Shown here in pieces: positions 18,037 to 26,853 of a stretch of 64,000 nucleotides of DNA. Source of the DNA: Francisella sp. LA112445 (GTDB lineage: Bacteria > Pseudomonadota > Gammaproteobacteria > Francisellales > Francisellaceae); NCBI RefSeq assembly GCF_012224145.1, contig NZ_CP041030.1, forward strand, positions 372,001-436,000. Reading direction: 5' to 3'. Each line of letters begins with the position of its first letter. Position 1 is the stretch's first letter. The notes below the pieces were generated by a model. It was not told the origin of the DNA. It saw only the letters and a list, made by a program, of their open reading frames with translations, and did no database searches. The position numbers and the translations under genes were made by a program.

Positions 18037-19092
18037 ATGCAAAAATCTAAAAAATACGAATGGGCAATAGTTGGTGCCGGTCCAGCAGGTATGGCTACAT
18101 TAGGCATTTTATTGGATAATGGTGTTAATGCTAGTGATGTATTATGGATTGATCCACTTTTTAAGGTTGGGGATTTTGGAGAAAAATGGGGCGAGGTAAG
18201 TAGTAATACTACAGTGGAGCTTTTTCTTAGATTCTTAAATGATATAAAATCGTTTAACTATGCTGAAAAAGATCAAGAGTTTGCTTTAGATGGTTTTGAG
18301 AGGCAGGGCTTTACTAGACTAAATGAGGTAACTAAATCACTACAATGGGTTACAAAAGACCTTTTAGCAAGAGTAGATCATAGTCAAGATATGGTTACAG
18401 ATCTAAAAGTATCTAATGGTGTTTGGGATATCCGTGGTGAAAATGGTCACTATGCTGCTAAGAAAGTAGTTCTTGCTACGGGAGCTTTACCTAAATCATT
18501 AAATATCCATAATTTTGAAGTTACAGAAGAGATCAATCTATCAACAGCTCTAACACCTAGTAAATTAAAACAAGAACTTAAATCTGATGATAAAGTAGCA
18601 GTTTTTGGCTCTTCTCATTCAGCTATGATAATTATTAGAAATCTATTAGAAGCTGGTGTTAATGATGTAGCTAATTTTTATCTAGAGCCATTAAAGTATG
18701 CTGTTAATATGGGTGATTATATTCTTTATGATAACTCTGGTTTAAAAGGTGAGACAGCTAAGTGGGTTAGAAAGAATATTTCTCAGAACTTAGATAGCAG
18801 AGTTAAGAGATACTTATCTACAAAAGAGCAGGTTAGTAATCATTTACATAAGTATAATAAAGTTATATATGCAACAGGCTTTCAACAAAGAGTTCCAAGT
18901 GCAGAAGGTATTGATGTAAGTCAGTATGACCCCACAACAGGGATTATAGCGCCAGGGCTTTTTGGTGTTGGTATTTGTTTCCCTCAAAAAGTTACTGATC
19001 CAAATGGTAATGTTGAACTAAATGTTGGGTTATTCAAGTTTATGCGAGATATTAATAGAATGTTACCTTTATGGATGAGATATGATATCTAA
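18037..19092 (+). CDS. FAD/NAD(P)-binding oxidoreductase
   Basis: Flavoprotein of 351 residues. The FAD-binding Rossmann motif is AIVGAGPAGMATLG near the N-terminus, and a second nucleotide-binding motif, VAVFGSSHSAMII, lies near residue 190. The ATG motif VLATGALPKS links them, so the fold is of the pyridine nucleotide-disulfide or flavin monooxygenase type. There is no CxxC redox pair, so it is not a thioredoxin reductase. I chose ATG 18037, with GAGAG upstream, over an in-frame GTG at 18022. It is divergent from a LysR gene; the substrate is unknown. Confidence 0.78.
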   Translation: MQKSKKYEWAIVGAGPAGMATLGILLDNGVNASDVLWIDPLFKVGDFGEKWGEVSSNTTVELFLRFLNDIKSFNYAEKDQEFALDGFERQGFTRLNEVTKSLQWVTKDLLARVDHSQDMVTDLKVSNGVWDIRGENGHYAAKKVVLATGALPKSLNIHNFEVTEEINLSTALTPSKLKQELKSDDKVAVFGSSHSAMIIIRNLLEAGVNDVANFYLEPLKYAVNMGDYILYDNSGLKGETAKWVRKNISQNLDSRVKRYLSTKEQVSNHLHKYNKVIYATGFQQRVPSAEGIDVSQYDPTTGIIAPGLFGVGICFPQKVTDPNGNVELNVGLFKFMRDINRMLPLWMRYDI

Positions 19093-19096
19093 AAAA

Positions 19097-21268
19097 TTAT
19101 TTTTTCAATAATCTTAACGCATTTATTATTACAATAAGTGTTGTTCCTATATCTGCTGCAATTGCCATCCATAATGTTGCTAAGTCTGCCATAGCTAATG
19201 ATATAAATATAGCTTTTACAGCTATAGCAAAAGTTACATTTTGTTTTATTATATTTAGTGTTCTTTTGGAATGTTTAATCAGCCATGGCAACTTACCAAT
19301 ATCATCAGACATTAGTGCAATATCAGCGGTTTCTATAGCAATATCATTACCAATGGCTCCCATAGCAATGCCTAGATTTGATCTAGCAAGAGCAGGAGCA
19401 TCATTAATACCATCTCCAACCATAGCAACATTTTTATACTTATTAACAAGCTCTTCAACTTTTGTAACTTTATCTTCTGGTAGAAGCTCTGCATAGTACT
19501 CATCTATACCAGCTTGTTTAGCAATAGCTTTAGCAGTACCATTATTATCGCCAGTAAGCATTACATTTTTGTTAATCCCAGATTCTTTTAACTGTTTTAG
19601 AGCTTCGTTAATATTATCTTTTATAGTATCTTGTATACCAATAGCTCCAATTATCTGCTTATCATTTCCAACAAATATTAATGTGAAACCATTTTCTCCA
19701 AGCTCAGCTGCTTGCTTATGCAGAGGTTTATTATTACAAAGCTGTTTCTCATGAGCAAAGGCATGGCTTCCTAGCCAATAAGGTGAGTCTTTTATCTGTC
19801 CTATTATGCCTTTACCACCAATAACTTTAATATTTAGAGCTTCTTTGATTTGTATGTTATTTTGCTTAGCATAATCAATAATTGCTTTAGAAATAGGGTG
19901 ATCAATAGTTTGTTCTAAACTAGCAGCTATAGTTATTAATTGCTCTTCAGAGAAATTATCACTGATAATAGTTTGTTTTACTACTGGTAGACCTTTGGTT
20001 AAAGTTCCTGTTTTATCAAAAGCAATAGCTTTAAGTTTTGTAGGAATCTCAACGAAGTTTCCTCCCTTTATTAAAACACCATTTCTTGCAGCTCTTGCAA
20101 GGCTAGAAACTATCGATATTGGAGTTGATATAACTAGTGCACAAGGACATGCTATTACAAGAATAACTAAGGCTTGATATATCCATTTAATCCATGGCTG
20201 AGCTAGAAGTAGTGGAGGAACGATAGCTATTAATATAGCGAGTACTATCATACAAGGCGTATAAATTCTAGCAAATTTATCAACCCACTTTTCTGATGAT
20301 GAGCGTTTTGATTGTGCATGTTCTATTGCTTGTATAATTTTTGCGATAGATGAGTTACTTGCTGTTTTTGTGGTTTTAATCTCGATTGTTGAGTTGCCAT
20401 TTATACTACCTGCGAAAACTTCATCACCAACTTGTTTTTCTACAGGAATTGATTCACCTGTAATAGGGGCTTGGTTTATAAAACTATCACCTCTTATAAC
20501 AATCCCATCAAGAGCAATCTTTTGGCCTGGTTTGATAAGTAGTCTTTTGCCTACATTAATTTCTGCCAAAGGTTTTTCCTCAAATTCTTTATCATGGCAG
20601 CAATACACTAAGGCTGTATCAGGTGTTAGGTCCATAAGCTTAGTTATGGCTGAACGTGCATTGCCAACACTCCATGCTTCTAAAACAAGAGATAAAGAGA
20701 ATAAGAAACTTACAACAGCTGCCTCAAAAAGTTGTCCAATAGCAGCGGCACAGAGTATAGCGATTACCATAAGTAAGTTCATGTCTGCATTTAATCGCTT
20801 TAGTGATGAGATAGCTTTTGGAAAAACAAACCAGCTACCAAATACTATAGCCAAGATATAGCTAAGTTGTGATATTAGCGTAAATATCGTACCTGAACCA
20901 TTATCATTATCTATAAATGCATTTATAAAGCCATGATCAAAAGCATGAAATAAATATGCAAAGACTATGAAGATACCACTAATAGATGTTGTGATTAAAC
21001 GTAAGTTTTTACTAATAAAACTAGGATTTTGATTATCTGCAATATGCTCATCCCAGGTTGTTGCATTTAGACCTGATTTTTTAATTGATGAAATAATTTC
21101 TTTTGCAGAAATATCCTGCTGGTTTATTAAAAGCTTACCATTAAGTAGATCAAACTGCATATTATCTTCTAATACTTTTTTCCCTAAGGCTTTTTTTATA
21201 ATATTTACTTCTTCGATACAGTCTAAGCCGTATATCTTGAACTCTAGGTATTGATTATTACCATTCAT
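19097..21268 (-). CDS. zntA: Zinc/cadmium/lead-type P1B ATPase
   Basis: Heavy-metal exporter of the inner membrane, 723 residues. The N-terminal metal-binding domain has GLDCIEEV in place of GMxCxxC, a DCxxE form known from cadmium and zinc ATPases. The transport motif is CPC in VIACPCALVIS, the phosphorylation site DKTGTLT, the HP motif DHPISKAI, and the hinge GDGINDAPALA. About eight helices are predicted. The CPC and the DC-EE domain argue for zinc, cadmium or lead rather than copper. It overlaps the upstream ArsR-type gene by four bases. Confidence 0.9.
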   Translation of the reverse strand: MNGNNQYLEFKIYGLDCIEEVNIIKKALGKKVLEDNMQFDLLNGKLLINQQDISAKEIISSIKKSGLNATTWDEHIADNQNPSFISKNLRLITTSISGIFIVFAYLFHAFDHGFINAFIDNDNGSGTIFTLISQLSYILAIVFGSWFVFPKAISSLKRLNADMNLLMVIAILCAAAIGQLFEAAVVSFLFSLSLVLEAWSVGNARSAITKLMDLTPDTALVYCCHDKEFEEKPLAEINVGKRLLIKPGQKIALDGIVIRGDSFINQAPITGESIPVEKQVGDEVFAGSINGNSTIEIKTTKTASNSSIAKIIQAIEHAQSKRSSSEKWVDKFARIYTPCMIVLAILIAIVPPLLLAQPWIKWIYQALVILVIACPCALVISTPISIVSSLARAARNGVLIKGGNFVEIPTKLKAIAFDKTGTLTKGLPVVKQTIISDNFSEEQLITIAASLEQTIDHPISKAIIDYAKQNNIQIKEALNIKVIGGKGIIGQIKDSPYWLGSHAFAHEKQLCNNKPLHKQAAELGENGFTLIFVGNDKQIIGAIGIQDTIKDNINEALKQLKESGINKNVMLTGDNNGTAKAIAKQAGIDEYYAELLPEDKVTKVEELVNKYKNVAMVGDGINDAPALARSNLGIAMGAIGNDIAIETADIALMSDDIGKLPWLIKHSKRTLNIIKQNVTFAIAVKAIFISLAMADLATLWMAIAADIGTTLIVIINALRLLKK

Positions 21269-21630
21269 AGTAAGTTCTCCTTTGCATGTATTTCAGGAAG
21301 GTGTTCAAGTTTTTCTTTTATCATTTGCTTGATTATTTTTTGATCATTCTGGATAGTGATATCATCTTCAAGTATCTTAAATAGCCAGTTTAATTGTTCT
21401 TTATAAATAGAGTTAAAATAAAAGTAATGAAATCGTCCTTGCTTTCGTTTATGGATAAAGCCATTACGTCTAAGGATGTCTAAATGTTTAGAAATAGTTG
21501 AATTAGCAAGCTTGAATATATGTGCTAAATGACAAAGGCATAATTCATGCTGATATATCACCATTAAGATTCGAATCCTAGTTTCATCGCTTAAGGCTTT
21601 TTGAAAGTCGACTATATCTGCAAGCTTCAT
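21265..21630 (-). CDS. ArsR/SmtB-family metal-sensing repressor
   Basis: A 121-residue winged-helix regulator. The alpha-3 motif ELCLCHLAHIF, with a Cys-x-Cys pair in the position used by ArsR and CadC to bind metal, precedes the recognition helix region ANSTISKHLDILRRNGFI. It overlaps the P-type ATPase gene by four bases, so it should repress that operon until metal binds. A palindrome suited as operator lies 12 bases upstream of its start. Confidence 0.9.
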   Translation of the reverse strand: MKLADIVDFQKALSDETRIRILMVIYQHELCLCHLAHIFKLANSTISKHLDILRRNGFIHKRKQGRFHYFYFNSIYKEQLNWLFKILEDDITIQNDQKIIKQMIKEKLEHLPEIHAKENLL

Positions 21631-21641
21631 TTTAATACCTA

Positions 21642-21663
21642 TATTTCGCTAAATAACGAAATA
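21642..21663. promoter_or_regulatory. Probable ArsR-family operator
   Basis: TATTTCG (21642-21648) and CGAAATA (21657-21663) form a perfect 7-bp inverted repeat with eight bases between. It lies 12 bases upstream of the arsR-type start codon. Size and AT-rich character resemble ArsR/SmtB operators, and the site is well placed to repress the arsR-zntA operon. Confidence 0.6.
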
Positions 21664-21766
21664 ATATATAAAAATTTATAGATTTTCAATATATATAGCA
21701 ATTTTATGATTTTTTTAAAAAAAATAGTGTTAAAATCCTTCCACTCAGGATATATAGTCCCTAGCT

Positions 21767-22432
21767 ATGGATAAAAAGAAAGTGTTTGCTTTATTTATAG
21801 GTGTTTTTATATTTTTATCAACGATAACTATAGGGTTTTCTTATAAGAAATATGTAAATAAAACCTATAATGAGAATGTGATAAAAACATTTAATTTATC
21901 AACAGATAAAGGTTTAAAACTTCTTGATGTGAAAGGTTACCAACAGACTACCGACTATACTTGCGGCCCATCTGTAGTTATTAGTTTGCTTAATTATTAT
22001 GGTGTTATCAAAGATTCTGATATGAATAAGCAAACTGAATTAAGAATTGCAAAAGAAATGGGAACAAATGATGACTATGGCACAACTGTTGAGCAAATGG
22101 CAACATGGTTACAAAAACAAGGCTTTGAAGTGAAGTTTGGGACAGATGGAGATATTAAGCTTCTTTATCAAAATATTAACAAAGGTATTCCGGTGTTAGT
22201 AGATTGGATTGACTGGGGAGGACATTGGACATTAGTATCAGGATACCAAAAGCTAGGTAAGACAATAGATGATGATAAGGATATGTTATTTATGATTGAT
22301 CCAGCGGCACACTTTAATAACGTCAAGACAATATATGGACTTAGTGCTATAAATCCAGATAGATTTCAATATATGTGGCAAGACTCTAAAGGAGTTAGGG
22401 GTATATATCTGATAGTAGTTCCTAAAAAATGA
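21767..22432 (+). CDS. C39-like papain-fold peptidase, membrane anchored
   Basis: A 221-residue protein with one N-terminal membrane helix (residues 6-24) and an outward-facing peptidase_C39_2-type domain. The catalytic Cys66 lies in QTTDYTCGPSVV, the His153 in GGHWTLVSGY, and an aspartate follows in FMIDPAA. The family includes bacteriocin leader peptidases and stand-alone domains of unknown substrate. No peptide precursor or ABC transporter is nearby, so a leader-cleaving role is not supported. Its promoter region is shared with the divergent arsR gene. Confidence 0.75.
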   Translation: MDKKKVFALFIGVFIFLSTITIGFSYKKYVNKTYNENVIKTFNLSTDKGLKLLDVKGYQQTTDYTCGPSVVISLLNYYGVIKDSDMNKQTELRIAKEMGTNDDYGTTVEQMATWLQKQGFEVKFGTDGDIKLLYQNINKGIPVLVDWIDWGGHWTLVSGYQKLGKTIDDDKDMLFMIDPAAHFNNVKTIYGLSAINPDRFQYMWQDSKGVRGIYLIVVPKK

Positions 22433-22438
22433 TCATAT

Positions 22439-22530
22439 CTATAGTTACTCTATAAAAAGAGTAAATACATCTAATAGTTATGAACTTTTATATTAAAACA
22501 TAACAAGTGTTTACACTTTAGTAACTATAG
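22439..22530. repeat. Nested inverted repeats upstream of gpsA
   Basis: A perfect 11-bp inverted pair, CTATAGTTACT (22439-22449) and AGTAACTATAG (22520-22530), encloses two smaller dyads. One is TTACTCT/AGAGTAA (22445-22451 and 22458-22464). The other is AAGTGT/ACACTT (22505-22510 and 22513-22518). The right part lies 39 bases before the gpsA start. It could be a regulatory leader of gpsA or a small dispersed element. Confidence 0.5.
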
Positions 22531-22568
22531 AATATAGTAGAAATAACGTAGACAGATGGTTTTATATT

Positions 22569-23567
22569 ATGCAGAAAAATATACTAGTTTTAGGAGCAGG
22601 TGCATGGGGTACAGCATTAGCTTTACAACTTGCTTATAAAGGGCATAATGTTAAGGTTAGCTCTTGGAGAAAAGAGCATAATCAACAAATGTTAGAAGAT
22701 AATAATAATCTAAAGTATCTTCCAAACATAGAAAAATTTCCAGATACATTAGAAGCTATTCAAGATTGGAAAACTCATATTGGTGATTTTGATGATATAT
22801 TGGTAGCAACACCTAGCTCAGGTTTTAAAAGCATTATTTTAGAACTTAAAGAGGTTATGCAACCGCATCAGAATATTATTAGTGCAACAAAAGGCTTTTG
22901 TCATGATACTTATGCGTTATTAAGTGAAATTGTTGAGAGTATATTACCAGATGTAAAATTTGCATTATTGACAGGCCCTAGCTTTGCAAAAGAAGTTGCA
23001 AATAAGTTACCAACAGCTGTGGTAGTAGCATCAAAAGATATTGATTACGCAAAATATGCTCAGCAGTTATTTAGTAATGAAAATTTTAGATGTTATACAA
23101 CTACAGATATTGTCGGTGCTCAAGTTGGTGGTGCAGTTAAGAATGTCCTTGCAATAGTAGCAGGTGCAGCTGATGGTATGAAGTTTGGAGTAAATGCTCA
23201 TGCTGCTTTAATTACACGTGGTCTTGCGGAGATTAAAAAATTAGGACTTAAATTAGGGGCAAGCTCAGAAACGTTTATGGGACTTAGTTGTCTAGGTGAT
23301 TTGCTTTTAACTTGTTCTGATAACCAATCACGCAATCGTAGGTTTGGGCTTTATCTTGGTCAAGGAATGACTATTGAAGAATCACTTACAAAAGTGAATA
23401 ATGTCGTTGAGGGTTACTCAACGGCAAAAGCAGTTTATAAGCTTGCTAAAAAGCATGATGTTGATATGCCTTTAGTTTTTGCTGCTTATAAGGTTTTATA
23501 TGAATGTGTTGAGCCTAAGGATATTGTTAAAGAGCTGATGACTCGCCAATTAAAAAATGAAAATTAA
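22569..23567 (+). CDS. gpsA: Glycerol-3-phosphate dehydrogenase (NAD(P)+)
   Basis: Cytoplasmic enzyme reducing dihydroxyacetone phosphate to sn-glycerol-3-phosphate for phospholipid synthesis. The 332-residue protein is full length. The nucleotide-binding motif VLGAGAWGTALALQLA is at residues 6-21, and the catalytic Lys lies in GAVKNVLAIVAG. The substrate-binding SQSRNRRFG-type segment is present as DNQSRNRRFG. The CvpA gene converges on it with a 3-base gap. Confidence 0.96.
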   Translation: MQKNILVLGAGAWGTALALQLAYKGHNVKVSSWRKEHNQQMLEDNNNLKYLPNIEKFPDTLEAIQDWKTHIGDFDDILVATPSSGFKSIILELKEVMQPHQNIISATKGFCHDTYALLSEIVESILPDVKFALLTGPSFAKEVANKLPTAVVVASKDIDYAKYAQQLFSNENFRCYTTTDIVGAQVGGAVKNVLAIVAGAADGMKFGVNAHAALITRGLAEIKKLGLKLGASSETFMGLSCLGDLLLTCSDNQSRNRRFGLYLGQGMTIEESLTKVNNVVEGYSTAKAVYKLAKKHDVDMPLVFAAYKVLYECVEPKDIVKELMTRQLKNEN

Positions 23568-23570
23568 TAT

Positions 23571-24107
23571 TTAGCCTCCAGCTACTTCTTTAGGTACATA
23601 ATCTTTAAGATTTGTTTCTTGCATTCTAACTCTTGTATTAAATGCATAATTTCCTACTTTAACAAGAGGTTTAACAAGAGCTGAGTTCTCCCAAAGACTA
23701 TTTTCCTTTACTTTATCAAAAGAGTTAAGAGTTGAGCAAACTATTGCAAACACAAAGCTAAAGCGAACTAAAGCAATGAAAAATGCAAATATCGTATTTG
23801 AAAGGCTTTCTTTTTCTTTATTATTACGTAGAAATACTTTCATAATACCAAAGATTATTAGGTATGCACCAAGAAGTACTAATATGAATGAAACAACGTA
23901 TGCGGTTCCAGGATCGCTTATAAATGAGTTAATATAAGCTAGTTGTATTTTTTGTGCTAGAACTCCGGCTAAGACAATAGCAAAAATCATTAAGACCAAT
24001 AAAACTATATTTTTAAATAATCCTTTTACGGAAGCAAAAAGACTTAATACTAGGATTACTATTATTATAATAATATCTAAAAAGTTAATGCTTTCTAAAA
24101 AGTTCAT
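23571..24107 (-). CDS. cvpA: CvpA family membrane protein
   Basis: Inner membrane protein of 178 residues with four helices. The pattern LDIIIIIVILVLSLFASVKGLF at the start, with the conserved glycine after the first helix, is typical of CvpA, named for colicin V production and linked to envelope stress tolerance. It is the last gene of the aroC-dedA-pilZ-radA-cvpA run, 6 bases after radA. The call rests on topology and the N-terminal pattern. Confidence 0.8.
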   Translation of the reverse strand: MNFLESINFLDIIIIIVILVLSLFASVKGLFKNIVLLVLMIFAIVLAGVLAQKIQLAYINSFISDPGTAYVVSFILVLLGAYLIIFGIMKVFLRNNKEKESLSNTIFAFFIALVRFSFVFAIVCSTLNSFDKVKENSLWENSALVKPLVKVGNYAFNTRVRMQETNLKDYVPKEVAGG

Positions 24108-24113
24108 ATTTAT

Positions 24114-25484
24114 TTACCCTGATATTATATCTTTTATTTGGCTTAACTTAGTTATTCCAATGATCTCAATATCTTTTTGTGATAATGATTTAGATATATT
24201 TGCCTGAGGAACAACAATTCTTTTAAAACCGTGTTTTCTCGCCTCATTTATTCTTTCTATTCCATATGGAATAGGGCGTATCTCTCCTGATAAACCAACT
24301 TCACCCATTATTAGCATGTCATGAGGTATTTCTATCTCTTTGATACTTGAGTATATTATTAAGATAAGGGCTAAATCTATACTTGTTTCATTTATCTTAA
24401 TCCCACCGACAACATTTAAAAAAACATCTTTGTCATATAGATCAATATGCATATAACGTTGTATAACAGCTAAAATCATTGCTAAACGATTACTATCGAT
24501 ACCTACACATAATCTTCTTGGTGGTTGGTTAATATTTTTATCAACGACTAAAGATTGTAGCTCAACTAGTAACGGACGAGTTCCCTCCCAAACAGAAACT
24601 ATTACACTACCAACAAGATTTGTACGGCCATTATTCAAGAATATCGCTGAAGGGTTTTTGACTTCTTTCATACCCTTATCAGTCATGGCAAATATACCTA
24701 TTTCATTTACAGCACCGAATCTATTTTTAAGTGCACGCATCATACGGTATCTACCATTATCTTGGGACTCAATAAATATTACAGCATCAACAATATGCTC
24801 TAAAACTCTCGGACCAGCTACATCTCCAGACTTTGTGACATGTCCAACTAAGAAAATAGCTATTTCATGTTGTTTGGCAACTTGTGTGATATATGCAGTA
24901 GACTCACGTACTTGTGATACTCCTCCAACCATTGATTGAAGCTCAGGGTTATACATAGTTTGAATTGAGTCAATCACAATAACTTCAGGTTTGTGCTTAA
25001 TGATATAGGTAGAGATTTGCTCAATATTTGTTTCACACATTACCAGGAGTTCATCTTTGGGTAAATTAAGTCTTTCTGCTCTTAATGCGATTTGCTCTAG
25101 AGATTCTTCTCCGCTTACATATAGAACCTTTTTGTTCAAGGATAAAAAAGCCATTATTTGAAGTAAAATAGATGATTTACCAATACCAGGGTCTCCACCA
25201 ACTAGGGTTACAGAGCCTTTAACTATTCCACCACCAAGGACTCGATCAAATTCGGTGATACCTGTTGATGTACGAGAATATTCTTTGCCTTTTATATCTG
25301 AAAGAGCAGTTGCTTTTGAGATGCTTCCTGAAAATCCTGCTCGAGATTTTGGAGTTTTTTTAGTATCTATTTGAATTTCTTCAACTAAGGTATTCCATTG
25401 GTTACAGCTATAGCATTGGCCTTGCCAACGCGGAGAAGTAGCACCACATTCCTGACAGACGAAAATAGTTTTTTGTTTTGACAT
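24114..25484 (-). CDS. radA: DNA repair and recombination protein RadA
   Basis: RecA-like branch migration helicase, 456 residues. The N-terminal zinc finger uses Cys10, Cys13, Cys24 and Cys27. The Walker A motif GGDPGIGKSS lies near residue 95, and the RadA-specific LKNRFG motif near residue 256. A Lon protease-like domain forms the C-terminus (VGGIKINETSIDLAL, MGEVGLSGEIRPI). It starts 6 bases after the PilZ-domain gene. Confidence 0.96.
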   Translation of the reverse strand: MSKQKTIFVCQECGATSPRWQGQCYSCNQWNTLVEEIQIDTKKTPKSRAGFSGSISKATALSDIKGKEYSRTSTGITEFDRVLGGGIVKGSVTLVGGDPGIGKSSILLQIMAFLSLNKKVLYVSGEESLEQIALRAERLNLPKDELLVMCETNIEQISTYIIKHKPEVIVIDSIQTMYNPELQSMVGGVSQVRESTAYITQVAKQHEIAIFLVGHVTKSGDVAGPRVLEHIVDAVIFIESQDNGRYRMMRALKNRFGAVNEIGIFAMTDKGMKEVKNPSAIFLNNGRTNLVGSVIVSVWEGTRPLLVELQSLVVDKNINQPPRRLCVGIDSNRLAMILAVIQRYMHIDLYDKDVFLNVVGGIKINETSIDLALILIIYSSIKEIEIPHDMLIMGEVGLSGEIRPIPYGIERINEARKHGFKRIVVPQANISKSLSQKDIEIIGITKLSQIKDIISG

Positions 25485-25490
25485 AATAAA

Positions 25491-26255
25491 TTACTTTACT
25501 TTATAACCTAGTAGATATTTATTAAGGACTCTTTCTGTTTCTGAGGCATTTGGCCCTATAAACTGCACCATATAACGGTATTGATTAGTACTCTCTTCAT
25601 TAGATGAGCGAATACTCTTTGGATATATAGAAATGATTCGTGCTTCACAACCAACTTGTTCTTTAAGCTCAGTTAGAGTAATTGATACTCTGATGATATC
25701 TCCAAGCTTAAAGACCTTATGTGAGTTTATCTCCATACCACCATCTTTAATTATTCTAAAATGGATATAATAAAGTTGTTCACGATGATCAAAAGTAAAC
25801 TCAAGCTCTTGTTTTATATCTTTTTCACTATAATCTACAGTTATTTTACCTTCAACTATTTCATTATCAAAGCTAGAATCTTCTGCCTCAACCTCTTCTT
25901 CCTTTTGGGATACATCTGTTTCGCGACTTACTTCTTTTTCTTCTTCAAAGTCATCACCTAGTATGGATGTGTCTAAACCTTGGCTTTCATCTAAGTTAAT
26001 CTCAATAACGTTAACATTTTCATCTGAACTATCATCATCTTCATCATCAATATCGAATTCAGAAGTATTAGAATGTTTAACTTCATTTTCAAACTCATCA
26101 TCAAAGTCATGACTATCTGTAAGTTCGCTATGTTTATCTAGTTGAGGTTTTTGAGTTTTTTCACCAAGCATGCTAGATCGAGGATTTTTCTTTTTAGTTT
26201 CCTCTTCTTTACTACTACCAGTACCTTTTTTAAGAAGATCTAATCTACTACTCAT
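25491..26255 (-). CDS. PilZ-domain protein with an acidic N-terminal region
   Basis: A 254-residue protein with two parts. Residues 1-145 are low-complexity and strongly acidic (FDIDDEDDDSSDENVNVIE) and probably disordered. Residues 150-254 look like a PilZ-type beta barrel (LGDIIRVSITLTELKEQVGCEARIISIYP, then YMVQFIG). The RxxxR and (D/N)xSxxG c-di-GMP motifs are not evident, so it may be a non-binding PilZ protein. It overlaps dedA by four bases. Known PilZ proteins act in pilus function, and pilins lie elsewhere in this window, but no link is shown. Confidence 0.7.
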   Translation of the reverse strand: MSSRLDLLKKGTGSSKEEETKKKNPRSSMLGEKTQKPQLDKHSELTDSHDFDDEFENEVKHSNTSEFDIDDEDDDSSDENVNVIEINLDESQGLDTSILGDDFEEEKEVSRETDVSQKEEEVEAEDSSFDNEIVEGKITVDYSEKDIKQELEFTFDHREQLYYIHFRIIKDGGMEINSHKVFKLGDIIRVSITLTELKEQVGCEARIISIYPKSIRSSNEESTNQYRYMVQFIGPNASETERVLNKYLLGYKVK

Positions 26256-26851
26256 TTTATGTGCCTCTTTGATATTGATCTAAATATCTTATAACTAAGA
26301 TATATAATACTTGAAAGTAAAATAAGTATAAATATAGATAGGTATTTATTATGAGATATCCAATTAGATATATCTATATGATTGACAAATTTTAAGATAG
26401 CATGGCCAAATAAGTAGCCGAGTGTGATATAAATAAAAGCCCATACAAAACTACTCAATGCATCTAGGCTAATAAATTTTAATTTACTAACATTACTTAG
26501 ACCAACTATTAAAATAGTGATTGTTCTTAATCCATATAAAAACCGAATGCTAAGAATAGCCAAGGACTCATATTTTTCTAAAAATTTGGAGGCTTTTTTA
26601 GCTTTGTAATTCCAAGAAGCTTTTCTTTGTATCAGTTTTTTACCTATAAATTTAGAAAGAATAAATATTGTGTTATCATGAGCAATAGCACCTAAAGTTG
26701 CAGCTATAATTACTAAAGGATAACTAAATAATGTAGCGGCAGTAGCAATGCCTACCATAATTAGAAAGATTTCTCCCTCTATAAATACAGCTAATGCTAC
26801 AGCTAAATATCCCCAATCAATTAAAAGACTCCAAAACTCCTGCTGACTCAT
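26252..26851 (-). CDS. DedA family membrane protein
   Basis: A 199-residue inner membrane protein of the DedA/VTT superfamily, whose members flip undecaprenyl phosphate or phospholipids and affect envelope stability. Visible family signatures are the ALAVFIEGEIFLIMVGI region near residue 20, GAIAHDNTIFILSKFIGKKL, and the RFLYGLRTITILIVGLSNV stretch with its conserved arginines. It begins 2 bases after aroC and overlaps the PilZ-domain gene by four. Confidence 0.87.
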   Translation of the reverse strand: MSQQEFWSLLIDWGYLAVALAVFIEGEIFLIMVGIATAATLFSYPLVIIAATLGAIAHDNTIFILSKFIGKKLIQRKASWNYKAKKASKFLEKYESLAILSIRFLYGLRTITILIVGLSNVSKLKFISLDALSSFVWAFIYITLGYLFGHAILKFVNHIDISNWISHNKYLSIFILILLSSIIYLSYKIFRSISKRHIK

Positions 26852-26853
26852 GA

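Noticed and set aside
20370-20861. 163-residue open frame antisense to the zinc/cadmium ATPase
   Set aside because: It runs opposite a long conserved coding region and has no recognisable motif or ribosome binding site; a shadow frame.
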